Shown here piece by piece: positions 35,672 to 44,005 of a stretch of DNA of 64,000 nucleotides. The stretch comes from Lachnospiraceae bacterium (lineage in GTDB: Bacteria > Bacillota > Clostridia > Lachnospirales > Lachnospiraceae). Made by a program: the position numbers and the translations under genes. Within the stretch, counting starts at the first letter, position 1; each line of letters opens with the position of its first letter. The notes beneath the pieces are model-generated. The model did no database searches and was not told the origin of the DNA. It worked only from the letters and a program-made list of their open reading frames with translations. The stretch is from the NCBI GenBank assembly GCA_019421365.1, contig JAHZFJ010000018.1, positions 19,659-83,658 on the forward strand, given 5' to 3'.

Positions 35672-35706
35672 TAAGGGCAAGGCTAAATAAGTTGGTTTTG
35701 CCCTTA
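35672..35706 (+). terminator. Terminator-like hairpin after the chemoreceptor
   Basis: Stem TAAGGGCAA / TTGCCCTTA, about 20 bp after the stop; only a weak T-run. A second hairpin with AAGGAG / CTCCTT arms lies at about 35768-35825. Confidence 0.55.
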
Positions 35707-35906
35707 TTTGCATTATATATTTATTTTTACATGTCTATGGGGCCTTTTTAACATACCGTATCGTCCTAAATATAAAGGAGCATTGCTTTATGATAAATAG
35801 TTAGTCATTTTGCAACACTCCTTATATTACAATAATCACACAGGGTTCAGAAAAGACCTCTCCATGAAAGAGATTTCAAATTCTTTTCCACTTTCTATAC
35901 TCAATT

Positions 35907-36824
35907 TTAGCCAATCACTGTATCATTCTTCATAACAATCACTGCTTCTTCTGAACCGTCTCCAATAAGATCCGGTCTGCTTAAGAGATATTTAACCATG
36001 TCATCTTCACTCTCAAACTTTGTTGCCTGGAATGGTTCGTTCCAACCATACTTTTCAATTAGCAATAATTCATCCTCTGTGTCAAGCAAAATACCTGCAT
36101 GACCTACAAAACGCTTATTTTCATAATTATCATGTAAATACATGGTAATTAATGATACTTCTCCATTATCTTGAATGGATATACCACGACTCTTCCATGC
36201 TGCTGCAATTGCGTCGATATGATCTTCTAAGGTACTATCAGCTTCCACTGTTACTGGTTCAAAGATGGTAATAAACTTTTCTTTGTTAAATGTTTCAAAT
36301 CTTTTTTCCATCTCAATGGCCTCAACATCAAACATAAGGTAAGGATCGTATGAGGCAAGCTCCTGCTTAGTTTCTATAAACTGTTGGAACAGTAAATAAG
36401 AGGTCAATCTACAATTCATCCCCAGCATTAATGTTCCATCTTCCCTATATTCTTCATTAATATAGACCTCACTATAATCCACTGGAGAATGATTCACGCT
36501 TTGATATCCAGCCTGAAGTACATCTGCACTTGTGACATTGTTGTTATATTCATTAACCCAATCAATGAATTCATTGGCTGTATCCTCTTGAATTCCGGCT
36601 GTAATCAATTGATTCGTAACTTCCTTCTGAGTCGCCTGATCTAAAAGATTCGTATACGTCAGATACTGTTCTTCCGATTCATCTTCCTGTTCATTCTGAT
36701 CTGTTATATTATCATTTGTATTTAACATATTCTGCTGAGCCTGATTATTGTTAGAGCTGCATGCTGTTAAGCTAATTGCTGCTACCAATACCATTGCTGG
36801 AATCATATAGTATTTTTTTCTCAT
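35907..36824 (-). CDS. DUF4300 lipoprotein
   Basis: 305 residues. A lipoprotein signal ends in SLTAC-S. An acidic Asn/Gln linker precedes the DUF4300 domain: LTYTNLLDQATQKEVTNQLI, GMNCRLTSYLLFQ, RFVGHAGILL and LIEKYGWNEPFQATKFESED. NC and H residues are arranged as in papain/NlpC-like folds, so a peptidase-like role is conceivable. Exported and membrane-anchored. Good GAGGAGAT site. Confidence 0.82.
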   Translation of the reverse strand: MRKKYYMIPAMVLVAAISLTACSSNNNQAQQNMLNTNDNITDQNEQEDESEEQYLTYTNLLDQATQKEVTNQLITAGIQEDTANEFIDWVNEYNNNVTSADVLQAGYQSVNHSPVDYSEVYINEEYREDGTLMLGMNCRLTSYLLFQQFIETKQELASYDPYLMFDVEAIEMEKRFETFNKEKFITIFEPVTVEADSTLEDHIDAIAAAWKSRGISIQDNGEVSLITMYLHDNYENKRFVGHAGILLDTEDELLLIEKYGWNEPFQATKFESEDDMVKYLLSRPDLIGDGSEEAVIVMKNDTVIG

Positions 36825-36885
36825 ATCGTATCTCCTCTCTTTATTGATAAACTAGTTTTTATTCATATATGTTACAATAGAGTAC

Positions 36886-37209
36886 TCATAGATACAATAG
36901 AAATTTACAGGAAACGAACCTTATCACTCTTTTTATTCCACAGCCATAGCCTTTTTCAATCATTTCTTGTATAAATGAAGGGAATTTTTCGATAGTATCA
37001 GCGTATTTTTGCGTATTTTTCGCTTTGATGTTTATTTGATACCCATTATTAAGTGATACATTAACTCCCCATATCTCTTTACTTTTATAAGAGTATTTAA
37101 TCTTTATCCATAAATCTTTTATTTCCACATTGCATTTAAGGCCTTTATCCAAATAACGCTGATGTAGCTGTAATATAAAGTCTTGCACATTGACAGACAA
37201 AGGGTTCAT
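36886..37209 (-). CDS. Small protein of unknown function, possibly with altered C-terminus
   Basis: 107 residues: FILQLHQRYLDKGLKCNVEI, WGVNVSLNNGYQINIKAKNT, EKFPSFIQEMIEKGYGCGIKR. The sequence up to the GYGCG segment looks like a compact conserved clostridial protein; the last dozen residues (VIRFVSCKFLLYL) are unlike it and may be a frameshifted tail. The ribosome-binding site is weak. No function is known to me. Confidence 0.5.
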   Translation of the reverse strand: MNPLSVNVQDFILQLHQRYLDKGLKCNVEIKDLWIKIKYSYKSKEIWGVNVSLNNGYQINIKAKNTQKYADTIEKFPSFIQEMIEKGYGCGIKRVIRFVSCKFLLYL

Positions 37210-37347
37210 AGTATCTTTTAATATAGAAATAACATTGTCGGTTTTATTATTCGATTTCTGTTAAATATAGAATGCTAACACCATTGTGATTCTCTTTACT
37301 TTGGAGATCCTTACTGTTTTTAACTGGTACACTATATCCAAAGGGCA

Positions 37348-37917
37348 TCAAACGTAGGTTACATACGCCAGCTGATCCTTCAGCATATTTTTCGTTATAG
37401 TTGTAACCTCGTTAATCTCCATATCACCATATTCACCAGCAAGCCAGTCAAGATAAGAATATGCTATACATACTGATACCAGATCCTGTACCACTATCTT
37501 TTCGTTTTCACTATGGTCACGATTTTTTTTCATATCCAGACAAATAAGCTTCTTTATGGTTTTTCTGAATGCACTCCTGAAATCGGAGCAATTTCCTTCC
37601 TTTGCGACATAGCGAAAAAAATCTATCTCTTTATACATCAGTTCATTTAATAGATTGAAAAAACAATCCATATCAAAACCTGATTCTTTCTTTATTGCCT
37701 CAAAGATTTCCTGCTCCATATCATCAAGAAATTCGTTGAAAACATCCTCCACTGCATCATAATGAGCATAAAAGGTCATCCTGTTTATATCCGCTCGCTC
37801 TGCAATATCAGATATAGTTATTTTCTTGTAACCTTTTTCAATGACGAGGTCGATGTATACCCTCCTTATCTCTTTTTTGTTTTTTATAAATCGTCTATCT
37901 TTTGATTTCTTATACAT
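37348..37917 (-). CDS. TetR-family transcriptional regulator
   Basis: 189 residues. HTH at about 25-50 (ITISDIAERADINRMTFYAH). The C-terminal half is a TetR_C ligand/dimer domain. AGGAGAT precedes the ATG. It is divergent from a seven-helix membrane protein; a near-perfect long palindrome lies between them. Confidence 0.87.
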   Translation of the reverse strand: MYKKSKDRRFIKNKKEIRRVYIDLVIEKGYKKITISDIAERADINRMTFYAHYDAVEDVFNEFLDDMEQEIFEAIKKESGFDMDCFFNLLNELMYKEIDFFRYVAKEGNCSDFRSAFRKTIKKLICLDMKKNRDHSENEKIVVQDLVSVCIAYSYLDWLAGEYGDMEINEVTTITKNMLKDQLAYVTYV

Positions 37918-37956
37918 AATTATCTCCTATAAATCCATATGATTAAATAATCATTT

Positions 37957-37992
37957 ATATACAATGTGATAAATAACTATCACATTGTATAT
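37957..37992. promoter_or_regulatory. TetR operator (15-bp-arm palindrome)
   Basis: ATATACAATGTGATA - 6 nt - TATCACATTGTATAT is perfectly symmetric. It sits 40 bp upstream of the TetR start and 74 bp upstream of the membrane protein start, positioned to control both. Confidence 0.75.
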
Positions 37993-38065
37993 TTTTGCTC
38001 ATTGTAAACAAAAAGTCAAGAGGATATAATTTTATCATCAAATCTATAATTTAAGGAGGTAAATT

Positions 38066-38854
38066 ATGAATATAATTGAAAAGTTAATTTCCGGATATCC
38101 TTCAGGTAATGTCTCACCCCAAAATTTTATTGATCACCTTACAATTGGAGCCGATGGTTGGGTAGGTTCATGGATAATTGTTGCTCTGACAGCGATCTTC
38201 GGTTTTCTTGTTTACATGATTCCAATTTATTTAACCGAGAAGGACAAGGTTGGTCCTTATCCACTTTGGCTTCACACCTTTTACTGTGCAGCTGACTTTA
38301 TGGGTATATGGGTATTCCTAGATGCGTGGTTAAAATATGATCACTTTTTACTATTCCTTCTGCTTTCAATTGGTGAAGCAATCTGGGTATGTATGGAGGT
38401 CTTCTGTTTGCAACGAGCTCTAACCTATGAGGCTGAGATAAACTGGAAACCGGGAACTTCCTTTAAATCACGTTTAAAGGATATTATCATTCAGTTGGTC
38501 TGCTTCTTTGTTGGACTCAATCTGCTTCGATTTGAGCTTCACGACAGCACCATGTGGAAATTCTGGATTTTCACTCAGGTTCTGGTTACTATTGTTCCGG
38601 GACTTGTCCTTGAAAAAAGAGGATACCGCGAAGGAAACAGCAAGCTGTTTCACATCATATTAATATGTGTTGCTCTGATATCCTTCAATCCATGGTGCAA
38701 TATGTGGCTTGCTGTAGCACCAGATTTCTTCTCTATTTCCGAAAATCCTTGGTACTACATTGTTGGCGCTGTATGCCTGTTCTTCTCAATCAGAGGATTT
38801 ATCATATATAATAAACTTCCTGAGAAAACAGATTTTATGAATAAAGTAAAGTAA
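38066..38854 (+). CDS. Seven-helix membrane protein, unknown function
   Basis: 262 residues with about seven membrane helices, Trp- and aromatic-rich. Acidic and aromatic residues lie in or near helices: FYCAADFMGIWVFLDAW, GEAIWVCMEVFCLQRALTYE, FNPWCNMWLAVAPDFF. Size and helix pattern recall small integral-membrane cyclase or sensor-like families, but no family is recognised. AAGGAGG before the ATG. TetR-controlled by the operator above; its own terminator follows directly. Confidence 0.7.
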   Translation: MNIIEKLISGYPSGNVSPQNFIDHLTIGADGWVGSWIIVALTAIFGFLVYMIPIYLTEKDKVGPYPLWLHTFYCAADFMGIWVFLDAWLKYDHFLLFLLLSIGEAIWVCMEVFCLQRALTYEAEINWKPGTSFKSRLKDIIIQLVCFFVGLNLLRFELHDSTMWKFWIFTQVLVTIVPGLVLEKRGYREGNSKLFHIILICVALISFNPWCNMWLAVAPDFFSISENPWYYIVGAVCLFFSIRGFIIYNKLPEKTDFMNKVK

Positions 38855-38858
38855 CATA

Positions 38859-38895
38859 AAAAGGATTGGATGTATTCACTTCTCCAATCCTTTTT
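38859..38895 (+). terminator. Rho-independent terminator
   Basis: Stem AAAAGGATTGGA / TCCAATCCTTTTT immediately after the membrane protein stop. Confidence 0.85.
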
Positions 38896-39075
38896 AAAAC
38901 ATTATTCTCTAAATATTTCATAGAATTAGTTTTTGAAGGTCTGCCAATTGGCTATAACATCTCTACTCAATTACAAGTATAATTCAACCATCATCTATGA
39001 TATAATTTGTGTAACTAATCAGAACCACTATTTTGAAAGGTGTTTTTAGCTTTATAAATTTTGGAGGGTACAATT

Positions 39076-39699
39076 ATGATAAACAGAGAAGATATGCTGG
39101 AACTTACTAGAAGAATGACGATAAGCCGAACATCTTTTACAAGAATTGCAGGAAGCTATATCGATTCCGAAGGCTACATTGATGGAACTTTTAATACAAA
39201 TTTTCTAAAACTAACTCAAAAAGACAAACAATATAATTTAAATATTGCCAAAACAATACCATTTTCCAATACCAATGAGAATCTGAAGGAATATCCATTC
39301 ACAAACAATGTCAAGGGAAATAGAGGCATGTGGAAGCTTCTTCATGCAATGAGATCCTGTGGACTCAAAAATGATGCACTAATGGATACTTTCTATGAAG
39401 TTATTGCAGAAAAGTATCAAACTAAGAATGACTATGCGATCTTGGTATTTCACGATCGATATGATGTTCCATTAAAGGCAGCGGATAAGGAACGTTTAGG
39501 AGAATCAGAGGAGGTGTTTGAATATCTAATATGTGCCATATGCCCACTGATTGGGGACTATGAACCTGGTGATCCTGATTTTGGTTTTCTATATCCTATG
39601 TTTAAGGACAGAAGTAGTGATATTCATCACATCGGAATCTTTAACAAAGACAAAGTAAATTTACAAACTAAATTAGAAGAGTTCTTATTACATGGTTAA
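39076..39699 (+). CDS. DUF4317-family protein, short form
   Basis: 207 residues from the ATG at 39076, with GGAGGG upstream. MINREDMLELTRRMTISRTS, RIAGSYIDSEGYIDGTFNTN, VFHDRYDVPLKA, EEVFEYLICAICPLIGDYEP and FGFLYPMFKDRSSDIHHIGI are the conserved DUF4317 segments. Members I know of are usually longer, so this may be a short variant lacking the C-terminal part. Function unknown. Confidence 0.75.
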   Translation: MINREDMLELTRRMTISRTSFTRIAGSYIDSEGYIDGTFNTNFLKLTQKDKQYNLNIAKTIPFSNTNENLKEYPFTNNVKGNRGMWKLLHAMRSCGLKNDALMDTFYEVIAEKYQTKNDYAILVFHDRYDVPLKAADKERLGESEEVFEYLICAICPLIGDYEPGDPDFGFLYPMFKDRSSDIHHIGIFNKDKVNLQTKLEEFLLHG

Positions 39700-39770
39700 G
39701 GAGTTCTATAATTTTATATAAAAATAATTTTTAATCTCCCTTTCATACATCTTAATTAAAATAAAGTAAA

Positions 39771-39813
39771 AAAAAAAATGCTATATTTATTTGTAAATAT
39801 AGCATTTTTTTTA
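39771..39813 (+). terminator. Terminator after the DUF4317 gene
   Basis: Stem AAAAAATGCTATATTTA / TAAATATAGCATTTTTT with A- and T-runs on the two sides. Confidence 0.85.
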
Positions 39814-39889
39814 TGGTTTACCATACTAAAACTAATATATTAACAACACAAATTGCAATACTATTAATGAAACAGAAAGGAGATTTATT

Positions 39890-40072
39890 ATGTCAGATCC
39901 AAGAAATCCTAAAGCAGTTCCTACGAAATCATCTAGATCCATTTATAATAATGAGTTTGGAAATATTCCTATGGAAGACAGTTATGATGATGGTGATATC
40001 CCAGAAGTTGATCTCCCAATGAACACAGAATATCAATTGCACAACCGAACACTGAAAGATATACTTCGATAA
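39890..40072 (+). CDS. Small acidic protein, function unknown
   Basis: 60 residues, starting MSDPRNPKAVPTKSSRSIYN, then a strongly acidic middle (MEDSYDDGDIPEVDLP) and a basic end. AAAGGAG lies 8 bp before the ATG and terminators flank it on both sides, so it is an independent unit. It is probably disordered, like the small proteins at 18404 and 18672. No family recognised. Confidence 0.55.
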   Translation: MSDPRNPKAVPTKSSRSIYNNEFGNIPMEDSYDDGDIPEVDLPMNTEYQLHNRTLKDILR

Positions 40073-40095
40073 TAATATCAATCGTATTAAAACAA

Positions 40096-40139
40096 AATCC
40101 CATGACTCTATTCATTTGAGTTAATAGATTCATGGGATT
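40096..40139. terminator. Bidirectional terminator
   Basis: A 16-17 bp stem AATCCCATGACTCTATT / AATAGATTCATGGGATT between the small plus-strand gene and the convergent mscL gene. Confidence 0.8.
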
Positions 40140-40154
40140 GACTACATATCAAGT

Positions 40155-40586
40155 CTATTCAGATTTGTTTTCCTCAATGGCTTCCAATTCAGAAGTACAG
40201 TGTGGACAACGAGTTGCAGCAATTGGAATTTCAGAATAACAATATTGGCATTTTCTAGTTTTAGGAGCTTCTTTAGGTTCCTTCTCTTTTCCTATATTGG
40301 ATAACCTATTAACCGCCTTCAAAAACAAAAATATAACAAATGCCATGATAGTAAAGTTAATCACAGCTGTCAAAAAAGCACCATATCGTATTTCTACGCC
40401 GCGTACCGTTGCAACCATAGCAGTGAAATCTGTCTTGGCAAACAACCCAATCAAGGGAGAAATCACATCTTCAGTCAGAGACTTAACTATCGATTGAAAA
40501 GCACCACCGATAATAACACCAATTGCAAGATCCACTACATTTCCACGTAATGCAAATTCTTTGAATTCTTTAAAAAACTGTTTCAT
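40155..40586 (-). CDS. mscL: Large-conductance mechanosensitive channel with C-terminal zinc ribbon
   Basis: 143 residues from the ATG at 40586; AGAGGTGA overlaps an alternative GTG. FKEFALRGNVVDLAIGVIIG is the invariant MscL first helix; VINFTIMAFVIFLFLKAVNR is the second. The C-terminal tail carries CQYCYSEIPIAATRCPHCTS, two CxxC pairs forming a zinc-ribbon-like module in place of the usual helical bundle. It releases solutes on osmotic down-shock. Confidence 0.93.
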   Translation of the reverse strand: MKQFFKEFKEFALRGNVVDLAIGVIIGGAFQSIVKSLTEDVISPLIGLFAKTDFTAMVATVRGVEIRYGAFLTAVINFTIMAFVIFLFLKAVNRLSNIGKEKEPKEAPKTRKCQYCYSEIPIAATRCPHCTSELEAIEENKSE

Positions 40587-40803
40587 ATTCACCTCTTCTT
40601 ACACATCCCACAATAATAAAAATTGTTTCCGTTTTCGACATTATAATACCACATATTGAAGTAGGTGTAAAATAATTATTACGTTCATTTCGAAAGAAGG
40701 GGGGTAGAAAAAGTTTATTGATTACTTTTACATGTATAAAGAGAAGGATGGAATTTAAATTTATCAGTTATTCATAATTTTTAATTTATATAACAGTAAA
40801 TAC

Positions 40804-40832
40804 TTTACATTTTATACAAAATATGGTATCAT
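40804..40832 (+). promoter_or_regulatory. PTS operon promoter
   Basis: TTTACA at 40804-40809, 17-bp spacer, TATCAT at 40827-40832. The leader starts near 40839 and enters the RAT 17 nt later. Confidence 0.55.
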
Positions 40833-40855
40833 ACAAACATATTAAAATATTGACT

Positions 40856-40884
40856 GGATTGTTACTGGTAAAGCAGGCAAGACC
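40856..40884 (+). promoter_or_regulatory. Ribonucleic antiterminator (RAT) for a BglG/LicT-family protein
   Basis: The 29-nt element starts GGATTGTTACTGGTAAAG and ends GCAGGCAAGACC, matching the LicT/SacY-type RAT closely. Its 3' end overlaps the left arm of the terminator, so binding of the antiterminator prevents the terminator from folding. Confidence 0.92.
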
Positions 40885-40933
40885 AAATTATGTATAAGGC
40901 TTGAGGGCTTTTGCATAGTTTGGTCTTTTTTTT
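40879..40933 (+). terminator. Conditional terminator in the PTS leader
   Basis: A 14-bp stem AAGACCAAATTATG / CATAGTTTGGTCTT (one wobble) followed by a run of eight T. It is mutually exclusive with the RAT. Confidence 0.92.
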
Positions 40934-40947
40934 GGAGAATGGTGAAA

Positions 40948-41787
40948 ATGAAAATTCATAAATTGATTAATAACAATGTGCTGTCTGCCTTTGATGAAAA
41001 TAAAAAGGAGATCGTTGTTATGGGATGTGGAATTGGTTATAAAGCAAAACCGGGAGACTTGATTGATGAGGCCAGAATAGAGAAAGTTTTTCGTATTGAG
41101 AACAGCACATTATCCAGACAGTTTCAAGATATGCTTACCAATATGCCCATGGAGCATATGAAGATTTCAACTGACATCATAGCATATGCACAAAATGAAT
41201 GTGGAATGAAGTTGAACCAGAGTATCTATGTAGCATTGACGGATCATATTAATTTTGCCATTCAGCGTTATCGGGAGGGCCTTGAGGTGACGAATGCTCT
41301 CTTATTTGAAATTCGTCAATTCTATCACCGTGAATATGTAATTGGAGAATACGCGTTGCGGCTTTTGGCTGAGCGGCTGGATGTGCGCTTCCAAGAAGAT
41401 GAAGCAGGATTTATTGCACTTCATTTTGTAAATGCACAGTTTGATTTCAAAGCACAGGATACTTACGCAATCACTAACATCATGCAAAAATGTATTCAGA
41501 TTGTGGAAAACGAATTTAGCGTGAAGCTAAACATAAACTCCATGCATTATGAGCGATTTCTTGCTCACCTAAAATTCTTTGCAAGAAGGGTCCTTTTTAG
41601 TAAGGAACTTTTGCCGAATGAAGAACCAGAATTTGCAAATATGATTGAGCAGAAATATCTACCTGAATTCGTCTGTGCAAAGAAAATGACAGATTATATA
41701 GAAAAAGAATACAATTGTGTGGTTACACGGGAAGAAACGATGTATTTTGCAATACATATCAAAAGAGTACTTTTAGAAGATTCATAA
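40948..41787 (+). CDS. BglG/LicT-family transcriptional antiterminator
   Basis: 279 residues from the ATG at 40948; an ATG nine bases earlier is only 1 nt from the GGAG site. N-terminal CAT RNA-binding domain (KIHKLINNNVLSAFDENKKE, EARIEKVFRI), then PRD1 with His near LTDHINFAIQR and PRD2 with HYERFLAHLKFFARR and AIHIKR. It binds the RAT in its own leader when the PTS sugar is present, so it is autoregulated. Homologous to LicT/GlcT; exact sugar specificity is inferred from the EIICB. Confidence 0.92.
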   Translation: MKIHKLINNNVLSAFDENKKEIVVMGCGIGYKAKPGDLIDEARIEKVFRIENSTLSRQFQDMLTNMPMEHMKISTDIIAYAQNECGMKLNQSIYVALTDHINFAIQRYREGLEVTNALLFEIRQFYHREYVIGEYALRLLAERLDVRFQEDEAGFIALHFVNAQFDFKAQDTYAITNIMQKCIQIVENEFSVKLNINSMHYERFLAHLKFFARRVLFSKELLPNEEPEFANMIEQKYLPEFVCAKKMTDYIEKEYNCVVTREETMYFAIHIKRVLLEDS

Positions 41788-41815
41788 TAATATAGTGGTA
41801 GAAAGAGGTGGTATC

Positions 41816-42301
41816 TTGTTTGGATTATTTAAGAAAAAAGAAAATAAATTGCAGATTGGTGCTCCGCTAAAGGGAATGGCAATTCCTCTTCAGGAAGTAA
41901 GTGACCCGACCTTTGGAGAAGGAATTTTGGGTAATGGTATGGCAATTCAACCGGAGGAAGGCAAAATATACGCACCTGTTGATGGTGATGTTACTTTATT
42001 GTTTGATACACTGCATGCGGTTAGCATCACCAGCGAGGATGATGTCGAAATACTGGTACATATTGGACTTGATACGGTAGTCTTAAAGGGAGAACATTTT
42101 ATAGCCCATACTCAGACTGGAGCCAAAGTAAAAAAAGGAGACTTGCTGCTGGAAGTAGATTTGGAACAGGTAAAAGCTGCTGGATATGATGTGGTTACAC
42201 CAATCATTATCTGTAATACTTCTGATTACGAAGCTGTAGAAGCTGTGACCGGCAATGTAGTCGCACCGGGTGACGTGATTCTTGAAATCACCAAAAAGTA
42301 A
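41816..42301 (+). CDS. PTS sugar transporter EIIA (Crr/glucose family)
   Basis: 161 residues from TTG at 41816 (reads MFGLFKKK), which has AGAGGTGG 5 bp upstream; a GTG seven codons earlier has no site. The phosphorylated His is His82 in LVHIGLDTV and the second conserved His is in DTLHAVSI. Family landmarks include GEGILGNGMAIQPEEGKIYA and APVDGDVT. It passes phosphate from HPr to the EIIB domain of the downstream protein. Confidence 0.9.
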   Translation: MFGLFKKKENKLQIGAPLKGMAIPLQEVSDPTFGEGILGNGMAIQPEEGKIYAPVDGDVTLLFDTLHAVSITSEDDVEILVHIGLDTVVLKGEHFIAHTQTGAKVKKGDLLLEVDLEQVKAAGYDVVTPIIICNTSDYEAVEAVTGNVVAPGDVILEITKK

Positions 42302-42310
42302 TCTTGTATT

Positions 42311-42327
42311 TTAACCGGAACTTCCGG
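42311..42327 (+). promoter_or_regulatory. Intercistronic hairpin between EIIA and EIICB
   Basis: Perfect 8-bp arms AACCGGAA-C-TTCCGGTT right after the EIIA stop, without a T-run. A possible mRNA processing or stabilising element for differential expression. Confidence 0.4.
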
Positions 42328-42367
42328 TTTAAATAAGAAAAGGGTCAAGAAAAAGGAGGACGAAGTT

Positions 42368-43837
42368 ATGATGAAAAAACTTCAAAAATTAGGGAAAGCA
42401 TTAATGCTTCCTGTGGCATGCTTGCCAATTTGCGGTATCCTAATGGGTATCGGTTATGCTTTATGTCCTTCCACTATGCAGGGTGGAGATGTGAATGGAA
42501 TTCTTGAACTAATTGGTTTCTTCCTGGTAAAAGCAGGTGGAGCACTGATTGATAACATGGCACTTCTGTTCGTTATTGGTGTCGGTGTTGGCCTGGCAGT
42601 GGATAACGATGGTACTGCTGGACTATCTGCACTGGTATCCTGGCTGATGATTACTAATCTGCTTTCTCAGGGCACAGTTACAACTCTAATGCCTTCTATC
42701 ACAGAGAACCAAAATTCTATGATTGCATTTGGTAAGATTGCCAATCCATTTATTGGTATTCTCGCAGGTATCATTGGTGCTCTATGTTACAACAAATTTA
42801 AAAACACAAAGCTTCCAGATTGGTTATCCTTCTTCAGCGGTAAACGCTGTGTTGCAATCATATCCGGTGTGGTTTCCATCGTAGTTGCTGCAATCCTGTT
42901 GTTCGTATGGCCTGTAATCTTCGGTGCACTGGTTTCTGTTGGTAATGGTATTGCCGGACTTGGAGCAGTTGGCGCTGGTATCTATGCATTCTTAAACCGT
43001 CTGTTAATTCCAACCGGTTTACATCATGCACTAAACAACGTATTCTGGTTTGATACCATTGGACTTGGTGATTTAACTCACTTCTGGGCGGGCGAAACTT
43101 CTGCAGATGTTTCTTGGAGCCTTGGTATGTACATGTCCGGATTCTTTCCAGCTATGATGTTCGGTATTCCTGGTGCAGCTCTGGCAATGATTCAGACTGC
43201 AAAACAAACGAAGAAAAAAGTTGCCATCGGTCTTGTAGCTTCCGCAGCTCTCTGTGCATTCATCTGTGGTGTTACTGAACCATTTGAGTTTGGTTTCATG
43301 TTCTTGGCTCCTGGCCTTTATGTAATCTATGCCTTACTATATGGTATTTTCACAGCAATCACATCACTGGTTGGTTTCCGTGCAGGTTTCAGTTTCTCAG
43401 CTGGTGCAACCGACTTAGTTTTCTCTGCTTCCTTACCAGCAGCACAGAATACATGGATGATCATTCCTCTTGGAATCGCAGCTTTTGTTGTATTCTACCT
43501 GGTATTTCGTTTTGCAATTGTTAAGTTCAACTTAAAGACACCAGGCCGTGAAGATGACGAAGAGGATGAGGCAGCTGTTACACTTGCAAATGATAACTAC
43601 ACAGAAATTGCAAGTGTAATCCTTAACGGTCTCGGTGGCAAGGACAATGTTACATCGATTGATAACTGTATTACAAGACTTCGTCTCGAAGTAAAAGACC
43701 AAACATTGGTGAATGATAAGATTATAAAATCTGCCGGAGTAGCCGGTGTTATCCGCCCAAGTAAGACTTCTGTACAGGTAGTTGTTGGAACAAAGGTACA
43801 GTTCGTAGCGGATGAATTCAAAAAACTATGTAAGTAA
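42368..43837 (+). CDS. PTS EIICB, N-acetylglucosamine/glucose type
   Basis: 489 residues. An EIIC domain of about 10 membrane helices: LQKLGKALMLPVACLPICGI, PTGLHHALNNVFWFDTIG, and CGVTEPFEFGFMFLAPGLYV (the conserved substrate-site loop). A short acidic linker leads to the EIIB domain with phosphorylated Cys434 in IDNCITRLRLEV. The sequence is closest in style to NagE-type permeases, so GlcNAc is the likeliest sugar, with glucose as the alternative. Last gene of the antiterminator-EIIA-EIICB operon. Confidence 0.88.
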   Translation: MMKKLQKLGKALMLPVACLPICGILMGIGYALCPSTMQGGDVNGILELIGFFLVKAGGALIDNMALLFVIGVGVGLAVDNDGTAGLSALVSWLMITNLLSQGTVTTLMPSITENQNSMIAFGKIANPFIGILAGIIGALCYNKFKNTKLPDWLSFFSGKRCVAIISGVVSIVVAAILLFVWPVIFGALVSVGNGIAGLGAVGAGIYAFLNRLLIPTGLHHALNNVFWFDTIGLGDLTHFWAGETSADVSWSLGMYMSGFFPAMMFGIPGAALAMIQTAKQTKKKVAIGLVASAALCAFICGVTEPFEFGFMFLAPGLYVIYALLYGIFTAITSLVGFRAGFSFSAGATDLVFSASLPAAQNTWMIIPLGIAAFVVFYLVFRFAIVKFNLKTPGREDDEEDEAAVTLANDNYTEIASVILNGLGGKDNVTSIDNCITRLRLEVKDQTLVNDKIIKSAGVAGVIRPSKTSVQVVVGTKVQFVADEFKKLCK

Positions 43838-43861
43838 AATACTTAGTGATTTACATATTTA

Positions 43862-43928
43862 CTCCTTAAACAAAGTGAGCTTTACACACTCTCAACTCCC
43901 CTCCTTAACTATGAATAGGAGGGGAGTT
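43862..43928 (+). terminator. Terminator within a dispersed repeat
   Basis: The stem AACTCCCCTCCTTA / TAGGAGGGGAGTT (43894-43928) followed by CTTCTT ends the PTS operon. The hairpin and its upstream 30 bp (ACAAAGTGAGC...CACACTCTCAACTCCCCT) recur at 63151-63215 in front of the IS91-type transposase. Confidence 0.75.
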
Positions 43929-44005
43929 CTTCTTAATTAATCTGCTGCGAATTCTTTCTTCCTATTAGAGAAATGCCAAATACCCTGTAGGCATCATAGG
44001 TAATT

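Larger units (their letters stand above)
40587..40938. other. Leader region of the PTS operon
   Basis: About 350 bp between divergent mscL and the antiterminator gene. It contains the promoter, RAT element and terminator annotated separately. Nothing else was seen. Confidence 0.7.
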
